In this document: positions 1-5,283 of the stretch, piece by piece
How positions within the stretch are numbered: the stretch's first letter is position 1
Layout of the letters: each line of letters starts with the position of its first letter
Assembly: GCA_945901215.1 (NCBI GenBank)
Contig: CAMDKE010000204.1
Location: forward strand, 1 to 5,283
Reading direction: 5' to 3'
DNA: 5,283 bases
From: Comamonas sp. lk
Lineage (GTDB): Bacteria; Pseudomonadota; Gammaproteobacteria; Burkholderiales; Burkholderiaceae_C
The notes under the pieces: generated by a model
Told to the model about the DNA's origin: nothing
Database searches by the model: none
Seen by the model: the letters and a program-made list of their open reading frames with translations, nothing else
Program-made: the position numbers and the translations under genes

Positions 1-473
1 AGCATCTTCATGCAGCCGTAGGGCGTGCAAGGCCAAAAACCGGGTTGGCCCACCATCAGGGCCCCTGCGCTTGCAATGTGGAAGCCGTCAACGTCTTTGG
101 CCGGGGAAATGGCTTCGATCACCTTGTTGGCGTCAATATGGGCCGGCACGGGCAGCTGTACCAAGATGCCGTGGATGCTGGGGTCGCGGTTGAGCGCGTC
201 AATGCGCTCCAGCAGTGCTGCTTCGGTCATGTCGGCGTCGTAGCGCTCAAGCACAGAATGCAGGCCTGAGTCGGCACAGGCTTTGACCTTGTTGCGCACA
301 TAGACCTGTGACGCCGGGTTGTCGCCCACCAGCACCACTGCCAGGCCGGGAGTGATGCCTCGCGCTTTGAGCGCCAGGGTGCGGCGCGTGACGTCGTGGC
401 GCAATGTGGCCGAAAGTGCGATTCCGTCGATGTTGGTGGCTGTTGATGCGGGGGAGGAGTTGGAGTGGTTCAT
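1..473 (-). CDS. folD: FolD, bifunctional methylenetetrahydrofolate dehydrogenase / methenyltetrahydrofolate cyclohydrolase (partial, C-terminus beyond left edge)
   Basis: FolD is a cytosolic enzyme that interconverts 5,10-methylene-THF, 5,10-methenyl-THF and 10-formyl-THF with NADP(H), supplying one-carbon units for purine and formyl-Met synthesis. The 157 residues present cover the N-terminal catalytic half. Visible family motifs are IDG near residue 15, YVRNK at 58-62 (Tyr58 and the catalytic Lys62, matching E. coli Tyr50 and Lys54), GILVQLPVP at 102-110 (Gln106 matching Gln98), KDVDG at 126-130 (Asp129 matching Asp121) and PCTP at 148-151. The NADP-binding C-terminal half lies outside the window (family length about 285). 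The ATG at 473 is the first start after the upstream regulator's in-frame stop. It gives about 13 residues before the conserved IDG, rich in Ser, Ala, Thr and Asn. No good Shine-Dalgarno precedes it. folD sits 57 bases downstream of the response regulator on the same strand and may be read through from it. The family assignment is secure; the exact start is slightly less so. Confidence 0.96.
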   Translation of the reverse strand, partial: MNHSNSSPASTATNIDGIALSATLRHDVTRRTLALKARGITPGLAVVLVGDNPASQVYVRNKVKACADSGLHSVLERYDADMTEAALLERIDALNRDPSIHGILVQLPVPAHIDANKVIEAISPAKDVDGFHIASAGALMVGQPGFWPCTPYGCMKM

Positions 474-505
474 AGCGTTAGGAGCGAGAAAAATGGGCCA
501 TTCAA

Positions 506-547
506 GCGCCAAGGCGCCGGGGCGCCGGTATCAGGATTTGGCGCCGG
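506..547. repeat. Cluster of three GGCGCCGG octamers plus a GCGCC/GGCGC dyad around the regulator stop codon
   Basis: The octamer GGCGCCGG occurs at 513-520, 521-528 (directly in tandem) and 540-547 (inside the last codons of the response regulator). A short palindrome, GCGCC-AA-GGCGC, lies at 506-517 and overlaps the first octamer. Because GGCGCC is self-complementary, the copies can pair with one another in several ways, for example 521-526 with 540-545 enclosing the stop codon. There is no T-tract directly after the structure in the minus direction; the nearest T-run is 14 or so bases on. It is therefore not a canonical intrinsic terminator. It could be an RNA structure between the regulator and folD, or simply GC-rich sequence. 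Confidence 0.45.
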
Positions 548-1157
548 TTTGGCCTAGCGCGATTTTGAGCAAATCGGCCACCGTGTTGGCGCTGAGCTTT
601 TCCATGATGTTGGCGCGATGCGCCTCCACGGTTTTGATGCTGATGCCCAGATCGTCCGCAATTTGCTTGTTCAAACGGCCCGCGACGATGCGTTCCAAGA
701 CCTGGGATTCGCGCAAGGTCAGCTTGGACAGCAGCGTCTCGCGGCTGGCGGCGAGTTGTGATCCGGCAAACGCGTCTTTGGCGTGGTCAAGCATTTGCTC
801 GACTAGGGGCACCAATTCGGCTTCATTAAAGGGTTTTTGGATGAAGTCCATGGCGCCTTTTTTCATGGTGTCCACGGCCATTGGGACGTCGCCGTGGCCG
901 GTAATGAACACAATGGGCAGGGGTGAGCGGATGTCGATCAGGCGCGCTTGCAGCTCCAGTCCGGTCATGCCGCCCATGCGGATATCCACAATCAGGCAGG
1001 CTACTTCGCGCGCGTCGTAGCGGCTGAGAAAGGATTCGGCGGAATCAAAGCAGCGCACGCGGTAGCCCTTGCCTTCAAGCAGCCATTGCAAAGAGTCACG
1101 TACCGCTTCGTCGTCATCGACGACGTACACAGTGCCTTTTTTGGGGATCAAGCTCAT
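531..1157 (-). CDS. FixJ-family two-component response regulator (receiver + LuxR-type HTH)
   Basis: This 208-residue cytosolic transcription factor has a length typical of FixJ/TtrR-type regulators. Residues about 9-125 form a receiver domain with the acidic pair Asp15/Asp16, the phosphoacceptor Asp58 in LIVDIRM, Thr86 in FITGHGD and Lys108 in the KPF motif. A linker leads to a GerE/LuxR helix-turn-helix at about 144-201, with the motif LTLRESQVLERI, then NKQIADDLGIS and the recognition helix IKTVEAHRANIMEKL. All residues needed for phosphorylation are present. The ATG at 1157 is preceded by AGGA (1165-1168) at a 7-base spacing, a good Shine-Dalgarno. The gene starts 59 bases after the stop of the adjacent sensor kinase on the same strand, so the kinase is its likely partner. 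The target genes are not shown by the sequence. The divergent aceE promoter and its own operon promoter are the nearest candidates. It resembles FixJ in architecture, but I do not assign fixJ because the partner kinase lacks a haem ligand. Confidence 0.95.
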   Translation of the reverse strand: MSLIPKKGTVYVVDDDEAVRDSLQWLLEGKGYRVRCFDSAESFLSRYDAREVACLIVDIRMGGMTGLELQARLIDIRSPLPIVFITGHGDVPMAVDTMKKGAMDFIQKPFNEAELVPLVEQMLDHAKDAFAGSQLAASRETLLSKLTLRESQVLERIVAGRLNKQIADDLGISIKTVEAHRANIMEKLSANTVADLLKIALGQTGAKS

Positions 1158-1197
1158 GGGTGCATCCTGCGTGTTGGGGGTGTTGCGTGCAGCGTGC

Positions 1198-1212
1198 GCG
1201 CCTTAGAGGCGC
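1198..1212 (-). other. Short GC hairpin in the kinase-regulator spacer
   Basis: GCGCC and GGCGC arms of 5 bp enclose a 5-base loop, just downstream of the kinase stop codon in the minus direction. No T-run follows, so it is not a terminator. It could stabilise or tune translation between the two cistrons, but 5-bp GC dyads arise easily in this composition. Confidence 0.3.
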
Positions 1213-1216
1213 CGAC

Positions 1217-3709
1217 CTAGCTCAGGGGGATCCAGAACGAAAACCTGCACCCCGTTACTTGCCCTTCATTGTAAAGGTTCTCCACCATCATCCTGCCCCG
1301 GTGCGACTCGACGATGGAGCGGCATAGGCTCAGGCCAATGCCCATGCCCTCTGCCTTGGTCGAGTAAAAGGCTTCGTACAAGCGCGGCATGACATCGGGT
1401 GCGATTCCGTTGCCGCTGTCCTGGACCGAGAATTCAATGCCGCGCTTGCCTTGAAACAGCGTCGGACCCACGCTCAATTCCACCGCGCGTTCCGGTGCGG
1501 CGCGTTGAGCCGTGTCAATCGATTCAGCTGCATTGCGCAGCAGGTTGACCAAGACCTGCTCTATTAAGATGCGGTCCACCAGCAAGGTCGGTAGGTCGTT
1601 TTCTATGTGGCGGTTTAGGCGTACGTTAAAGCGCCGCAATTCAATTTCTGACAGTTCGAGTGCGGTGCCTAGCATGGGGTCTACCTCGCACACGGTGCGG
1701 TTGGGTTCGCTGCGTTTAACAAAATTGCGGATGCGATGGATGATTTGGCCGGCACGTTGCGCCTGGCGGGCGGTTTTTTCCAGCGCCCCCAGGAGTTCGT
1801 CTTGTGAAATTTGCTGGTCTTTGATGCGTGAGACCATGCCGTTGCAGTAGTTGTTGATGGCAGTCAGCGGTTGGTTGAGTTCGTGGGCCACGCTGGACGC
1901 CATCTCGCCCATGGTGATCATGCGGCTGGCCGTTTGTGCTTTTTCAGCCTGCGTTGCGGCTTGTTCCTCGGCCATGCGCCGGGATGTGATGTCAGTTGCA
2001 ATCACCATTTGCGCCAGGCGCCCGTCCACCCAGCCCAGGTAGCGCGTGCGCACCTCGAGCCACTTGCCCAAAGCGGCGATAAAAATTTCAGCGCTTTCCG
2101 CGTCGGTCTCGGGCAAGTCACCCAAGGGGAAACCTGCGAACAGGTCGACATCATCGCCGCTATCGTGCTGGGTTTTTGTTGCGGGCACGCCGGCTTCGGC
2201 CACCAGTTGCAAATGCCCGCCGGCTTGGGTGCCGAACCACTGGCGGTACAACTTGTTGGCAAACACCAGTTCATCACTGCCAAGTGGGGCCACCGATATG
2301 GACGCGTCTAAGGCTTCAAGCACCGTGGTGAAGCGCAGATGCGAAGCCGATAGCTGCTCACGCACCCGGTTGGGCTCGGTGATATCGGTCATCGAGGCGA
2401 CCCATCCGGTTTGTGCGCCGACTGCGTCGATCAGGGGTGAGACGTACAAACGTGCGTCAAACACGCCGCCGTCGCGCCGCTTAACCCGAACCTGTATGCC
2501 GCCTTGTTTGGTTTTGCCAGCCAGCTCCTGGTCTAGCAAGGCCATCAGCTGTTCGCGGTCGTTTTCGGGCCAGTAGGGGAAGGGGGCGGTGCGCCCTACA
2601 AGTTCGACTTCGCTCCAACCCGTCATCATGCAAAACGCTGCATTGACATAGGTAATGCGCCCTTGCAGGTCCATGGCGCGCATGCCGGTGAGCATGGAGT
2701 TTTCCATGGCGCGGCGAAAGTTGGTTTCGGACAACAAGGCCTGCTGGGCTTGCAGCCGTTTGCGCGAGTGGCGCCAGTTGGCAATCAACATCCAGGTTGT
2801 CAGCAGACTGAGTACGCTCACCAGCCAAAAGAGGCCGCTGCCGATCACACCCAATGCCGCACGGTAGGCTTGTGCCCGAACCACCAGATCGCTGCCCACG
2901 GGCGAGACAGGCATGGCGTAACTGTTCGGTACGCGGGTCCAGGGCAACAACTGCCCGACGGTGCGTTTGGTTGGCAATGCCACACCGGCCAGAACCGCGC
3001 CCTTGGCGTCTTGCAGGGACACCGCATAGCGCGCGGACACTTCGGTTGGAACGCCGTAGCGGTACAAACCATCGACGCTGAATTCGGCCAGGACCACGCC
3101 GGAAAACTTGCCGTGGTCCGATAGGGGAATAAAGACCTGCAGCAGCGGTGCGTAGTCGCCGCTTTTTACTCTTTGGAGGTAGACGCTTTGGCGCTGTTCC
3201 CGGGCATGGCGCAATGCCACTTCGCCCTCGGCGCGAAGCGTAACCACACCGAAGACGCGGTCCTGAAATATCCAGCTGGCGGTGGACCCGGCGCTGCCGC
3301 GGATGCGGCGGTTTTCGTCGAGCCAGGCCGCGCCCTGGAGCTCGGGGTATTGGTCCAGCATGGTCGCGATGCGGTTGTGAAAACCGCTGCCGTCGACTTC
3401 GCGGTTGGAAATTTCACGGCTCAGGCGCGAGAGCTGCTCCTGGCGCTCCAGCAGCCGCAGCCGCAGCTGCTGCTGCGTGTACTCCACATCACGCTGCACT
3501 GCTTCTTGCTCGCGGTCAATTTCTTCAACCTGCAAATAAGCCAAGGCCGCCACAATGGCCGCCATGAACAAACCAACTGCGGCCAGTGGTGCGAGCATAG
3601 CCACCCAGTCTTGCCGGTGCGGCGACAGGCGGGTCCACCACCGCTGCATCCGCTTTGCTGCTGAAGTTTCGATCCGTCCAGGGAGCGAAAGAATGTCGTG
3701 GATAGGCAT
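1217..3709 (-). CDS. Membrane-bound PAS sensor histidine kinase, HPK4-type (FixL/DctB/TtrS-like core)
   Basis: This is the probable sensor partner of the downstream FixJ-type regulator. Numbering from the ATG at 3709 (830 aa): TM1 is at about 34-61; a helical stretch rich in Gln, Glu and Arg at 62-105; a periplasmic region of about 220 residues ends near 283 and looks Cache/CHASE-like (inference, from its length and the WLDEN and closing AQAYR patterns); TM2 is at 284-311. A clear PAS domain follows at about 328-444 (GRITYVNAAFCMMTGWSEVELVGR, then PFPYWPEN) and a divergent PAS-like domain at about 454-575. The DHp domain carries MGEMASSVAHELNQPLTAINNY with the phosphoacceptor His609. The ATPase domain has the N-box NLLRNAAES (Asn722, Asn726), the G1 box DSGNG (Asp764) and the G2 box GMGIGL (788-793), so the kinase looks active. 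Start choice: the reading frame stays open to a TTG at 3760 (847 aa), but that codon has no Shine-Dalgarno and lies at the predicted transcription start. The ATG at 3709 has a weak AGG close upstream and is preferred. The signal is unknown. Confidence 0.93.
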   Translation of the reverse strand: MPIHDILSLPGRIETSAAKRMQRWWTRLSPHRQDWVAMLAPLAAVGLFMAAIVAALAYLQVEEIDREQEAVQRDVEYTQQQLRLRLLERQEQLSRLSREISNREVDGSGFHNRIATMLDQYPELQGAAWLDENRRIRGSAGSTASWIFQDRVFGVVTLRAEGEVALRHAREQRQSVYLQRVKSGDYAPLLQVFIPLSDHGKFSGVVLAEFSVDGLYRYGVPTEVSARYAVSLQDAKGAVLAGVALPTKRTVGQLLPWTRVPNSYAMPVSPVGSDLVVRAQAYRAALGVIGSGLFWLVSVLSLLTTWMLIANWRHSRKRLQAQQALLSETNFRRAMENSMLTGMRAMDLQGRITYVNAAFCMMTGWSEVELVGRTAPFPYWPENDREQLMALLDQELAGKTKQGGIQVRVKRRDGGVFDARLYVSPLIDAVGAQTGWVASMTDITEPNRVREQLSASHLRFTTVLEALDASISVAPLGSDELVFANKLYRQWFGTQAGGHLQLVAEAGVPATKTQHDSGDDVDLFAGFPLGDLPETDAESAEIFIAALGKWLEVRTRYLGWVDGRLAQMVIATDITSRRMAEEQAATQAEKAQTASRMITMGEMASSVAHELNQPLTAINNYCNGMVSRIKDQQISQDELLGALEKTARQAQRAGQIIHRIRNFVKRSEPNRTVCEVDPMLGTALELSEIELRRFNVRLNRHIENDLPTLLVDRILIEQVLVNLLRNAAESIDTAQRAAPERAVELSVGPTLFQGKRGIEFSVQDSGNGIAPDVMPRLYEAFYSTKAEGMGIGLSLCRSIVESHRGRMMVENLYNEGQVTGCRFSFWIPLS

Positions 3710-3762
3710 GCGCCTGAGTGTAGATGCCCTGCTTGCAAAAATGCTGCAGCGCAGTGACAATA

Positions 3763-3777
3763 TTTCATTATGTGAAA
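3763..3777. promoter_or_regulatory. TTTCA-N5-TGAAA dyad over the kinase -10 (candidate operator)
   Basis: A perfect 5-bp inverted repeat, TTTCA at 3763-3767 and TGAAA at 3773-3777, has a 5-base spacer. The candidate -10 of the kinase promoter (CATAAT on the minus strand, 3767-3772) lies inside it, so a bound protein would be placed to block or remodel kinase transcription. The arms are short and the region is AT-rich, so chance is possible. Confidence 0.35.
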
Positions 3778-3796
3778 AGTAAAAGCATGATTTGAA
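3767..3796 (-). promoter_or_regulatory. Candidate sigma70-type promoter for the kinase-regulator(-folD) operon
   Basis: On the minus strand, the -35 TTCAAA (3791-3796, 4 of 6 to consensus) is followed by an 18-base spacer and the -10 CATAAT (3767-3772, 5 of 6). Transcription would begin near 3760, leaving a leader of about 50 bases before the preferred ATG at 3709. The -35 overlaps that of the divergent aceE promoter by 5 bases, so the two promoters would compete for RNA polymerase. The -35 is weak, which could mean that an activator is needed. Confidence 0.4.
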
Positions 3797-3820
3797 ATTC
3801 TAAGAAAAGTGTGACAAAAT
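3792..3820 (+). promoter_or_regulatory. Candidate aceE promoter with extended -10
   Basis: The -35 TTGAAA (3792-3797, 5 of 6 to TTGACA), a 17-base spacer and the -10 CAAAAT (3815-3820, 4 of 6 to TATAAT) form a well-spaced promoter. A TG dinucleotide at 3812-3813, one base before the hexamer, adds an extended -10. Transcription would start near 3827, giving a leader of roughly 39 bases that ends with a good Shine-Dalgarno. It is the best-placed promoter I found for aceE. Confidence 0.55.
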
Positions 3821-3825
3821 TCACC
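3810..3825. promoter_or_regulatory. GTGA-N6-TCAC palindrome, CRP/FNR-family-like site over the aceE -10
   Basis: GTGA at 3811-3814 and TCAC at 3821-3824 flank a 6-base spacer. With the flanking T at 3810 this reads TGTGA-N6-TCACC, one base short of the inner CRP consensus TGTGA-N6-TCACA. The spacer is exactly the candidate aceE -10 hexamer. A CRP/FNR-family protein bound here would be expected to repress, not activate, because the site is centred near -10. The palindrome is seen directly; the identity of any binding protein is inference. Confidence 0.5.
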
Positions 3826-3854
3826 TAGCCCGAACATCCCTAAAACTGAGCCAC

Positions 3855-3859
3855 GAGGA
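3855..3859 (+). promoter_or_regulatory. aceE ribosome binding site
   Basis: GAGGA lies 6 bases before the ATG at 3866, a strong Shine-Dalgarno with good spacing. It fixes the aceE start, which agrees with the N-terminal alignment to E. coli AceE. Confidence 0.85.
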
Positions 3860-3865
3860 CACTCT

Positions 3866-5283
3866 ATGACGAACGCAGCGCAAAGCCCCAGCATGCCCTT
3901 GGGCGCCGATTCTGATAGCCAAGAAACCCGCGAATGGATGGATGCCCTGTCCGCCGTCATTGAATCCGAGGGCCCCGAGCGCGCCCACTTCTTGCTGGAG
4001 CAACTGCTCGAGCATGCCCGGCAAAAAAGTATTGATATGCCGTTCTCAGCGACCACCGGTTACGTCAACACCATCGAGACCGAGCAACAAGAGCACGCCC
4101 CTGGCAACCTGGAGATTGAAGAACGCCTGCGCGCCTACATGCGCTGGAACGCAATGGCCATGGTCGTCAAGGCCAACCGGCACCATCCCGTGGATGGCGG
4201 CGACCTGGGCGGTCACATTGGCTCCTTTGCATCGCTGGCCAGCCTGTTTGGCGCCGGCTTTAACCACTTCTGGCACGCCGAGAGCGCCGAGCCCGGCAAA
4301 GAGCACGGCGGCGACTGCCTCTATATACAAGGCCACGTGTCCCCCGGCGTTTATGCCCGCGCCTACCTTGAGGGCCGCCTGACGGAAGAGCAGTTGCTCA
4401 ACTTCCGCCAGGAAGTCGATGGCAAAGGACTGTCCAGCTATCCCCACCCCAAGCTGATGCCAGAGTTTTGGCAGTTCCCCACCGTTTCCATGGGCCTGGG
4501 GCCGCTGATGGCGATTTACCAGGCGCGTTTTTTAAAGTACCTGCACGCGCGCGGCATTGCCAACACCGAGAACCGCAAGGTCTGGGTGTTTTGCGGTGAC
4601 GGCGAGATGGACGAGGTCGAGTCGCTGGGCGCCATTGGCCTGGCCGCACGCGAAGGCCTGGACAACCTGATCTTCGTGATCAACTGCAATTTGCAGCGCC
4701 TGGACGGCCCGGTGCGTGGGAATGGCAAGATTGTCCAAGAGCTTGAAGGCGAATTCCGCGGCGCGGGCTGGAACGTCATCAAGCTCTTGTGGGGCAGCAG
4801 CTGGGACCCGCTGCTGGCGCGCGACAAAGATGGCGCCCTGCGCAAACTGATGATGGATACGCTGGACGGCGACTACCAGGCCATGAAGGCCAACGACGGC
4901 GCCTACGTGCGCAAGCACTTCTTCGGCAAAGACCCGCGCACCCTGGCCATGGTGGCGCACATGAGCGACGAAGAGATTTTTGAACTGCGCCGGGGTGGCC
5001 ACGACTCTAAAAAGGTCTACGCCGCGTACCACAGCGCGGTCAACCACAAGGGCCAGCCCACGGTGCTGCTGATCAAGACCGTCAAAGGCTTTGGCATGGG
5101 CAAGAGCGGCGAAGGCAAAAACAACGTCCACCAGACCAAAAAGCTGACCGATGAAGACATCAAAGCCTTCCGCGACCGCTTCAACATCCCGGTGCCTGAC
5201 AGCCAGATTGCCGAAATTCCCTTTTACAAGCCCGCTGACGACACGCCGGAGATGAAGTACCTGCATGAGCGGCGCAAGGCCCT
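3866..5283 (+). CDS. aceE: Pyruvate dehydrogenase E1 component, homodimeric type (partial, C-terminus beyond right edge)
   Basis: AceE is the ThDP-dependent E1 of the pyruvate dehydrogenase complex. It decarboxylates pyruvate and reductively acetylates the lipoyl groups of E2 (AceF) in the cytosol. The frame is open without stops or frameshifts for 472 residues of an expected 890 or so. Residues matching E. coli AceE are visible: His117 in GGHIGSF (His106), Gln155 in YIQGH (Gln140), Tyr192 in SSYPHP (Tyr177), the ThDP/Mg motif GDGEMDE with Asp245 (Asp230) through Asn273 and Asn275 in INCNLQRLDGP (Asn258, Asn260), and the active-site loop His422 in NNVHQTKK (His407). A short insertion of about 4 residues (around AEPGKEHG, near 135-145) relative to E. 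coli shifts the numbering from +11 to +15. The catalytic set is complete as far as the window runs. The gene is divergent from the sensor kinase. aceF and lpd would be expected downstream, outside the window. Confidence 0.98.
   Translation, partial: MTNAAQSPSMPLGADSDSQETREWMDALSAVIESEGPERAHFLLEQLLEHARQKSIDMPFSATTGYVNTIETEQQEHAPGNLEIEERLRAYMRWNAMAMVVKANRHHPVDGGDLGGHIGSFASLASLFGAGFNHFWHAESAEPGKEHGGDCLYIQGHVSPGVYARAYLEGRLTEEQLLNFRQEVDGKGLSSYPHPKLMPEFWQFPTVSMGLGPLMAIYQARFLKYLHARGIANTENRKVWVFCGDGEMDEVESLGAIGLAAREGLDNLIFVINCNLQRLDGPVRGNGKIVQELEGEFRGAGWNVIKLLWGSSWDPLLARDKDGALRKLMMDTLDGDYQAMKANDGAYVRKHFFGKDPRTLAMVAHMSDEEIFELRRGGHDSKKVYAAYHSAVNHKGQPTVLLIKTVKGFGMGKSGEGKNNVHQTKKLTDEDIKAFRDRFNIPVPDSQIAEIPFYKPADDTPEMKYLHERRKA

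Noticed and set aside
477..505. Possible folD promoter (TTGAAT / CCTAAC on the minus strand)
   Set aside because: The -10 matches at only 3 of 6 positions, and the implied transcription start would fall inside the folD start codon.
319..1020. Open frame of 233 codons on the plus strand opposite the response regulator and the folD start
   Set aside because: The translation is Ser/Arg/Met-rich with no domain and covers two recognised genes on the other strand. It is an antisense artefact.
1155..1166. Tiny upstream frame ATG-CAC-CCA-TGA whose stop overlaps the regulator start codon
   Set aside because: The Shine-Dalgarno AGGA at 1165-1168 overlaps this ATG and is spaced properly only for the regulator ATG at 1157. 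Translation of the 3-codon frame is unlikely.
3761..3865. PdhR-type operator (AATTGGT-N3-ACCAATT) upstream of aceE
   Set aside because: I looked for it on both strands and found no match. The palindrome present is of the GTGA-N6-TCAC type.
3421..4056. Open frame of 211 codons on the minus strand crossing the intergenic region, the kinase 5' end and the aceE 5' end
   Set aside because: It overlaps two well-supported genes in other frames, has a Cys/Ser-rich shadow-like translation and no ribosome binding site. It is not a credible gene.
4531..4537. TTTAAAG slippery heptamer in the correct phase (T TTA AAG) within aceE, in the only TTA-containing context seen there
   Set aside because: It has the form of a -1 frameshift site, but the -1 frame meets a stop about 20 codons on, there is no obvious strong stem just downstream, and the encoded residues (RFLKYL) are conserved in AceE. 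Most likely chance.
4532..5266. Long open frame of 244 codons on the minus strand opposite aceE
   Set aside because: It is an antisense shadow of a GC-rich conserved gene. The translation is rich in Val, Ala, His and Phe with no recognisable domain, and aceE on the plus strand is unmistakable.

Overview
The window is about 58-60% GC by eye and densely coded, with four protein genes and no RNA genes, mobile elements or CRISPR. The AceE and FolD sequences, together with the gene order folD / response regulator / sensor kinase / aceE, suggest a betaproteobacterium of the order Burkholderiales, probably Comamonadaceae (Rhodoferax- or Polaromonas-like). This placement rests on recognising the protein families, not on a search.

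Layout. Positions 1-473 (minus strand) hold the N-terminal 157 residues of FolD, cut by the left edge. Positions 531-1157 (minus) encode a complete FixJ-type response regulator (receiver plus LuxR/GerE helix-turn-helix). Positions 1217-3709 (minus, or from 3760 if a TTG start is used) encode a membrane-bound histidine kinase with a periplasmic sensor region, one clear PAS domain, one divergent PAS-like domain and an HPK4-type catalytic core. A divergent intergenic region follows. From 3866 to the right edge (plus) runs aceE, the homodimeric-type pyruvate dehydrogenase E1, with its first 472 residues present out of roughly 890.

How the parts may work together. The kinase, regulator and folD lie on one strand with gaps of 59 and 57 bases and probably form one transcript. 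aceE is transcribed away from the kinase. The kinase/aceE intergenic region carries a good extended -10 sigma70-type promoter for aceE. Its -10 hexamer is exactly the 6-base spacer of a GTGA-N6-TCAC palindrome. A weaker opposing promoter for the kinase has a -35 that overlaps the aceE -35, and a TTTCA-N5-TGAAA dyad sits over its -10. The main hypothesis is that entry of pyruvate into acetyl-CoA is controlled at this compact divergent promoter, by the adjacent two-component system, by a CRP/FNR-family protein, or by both. PAS1 of the kinase contains no histidine, so despite the FixL/FixJ-like layout it should not be a haem-based oxygen sensor of the classical FixL type.

All four genes belong to known families. 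I see no evidence of an entirely new system. The interest lies in the regulatory region and in the unknown signal of the kinase.
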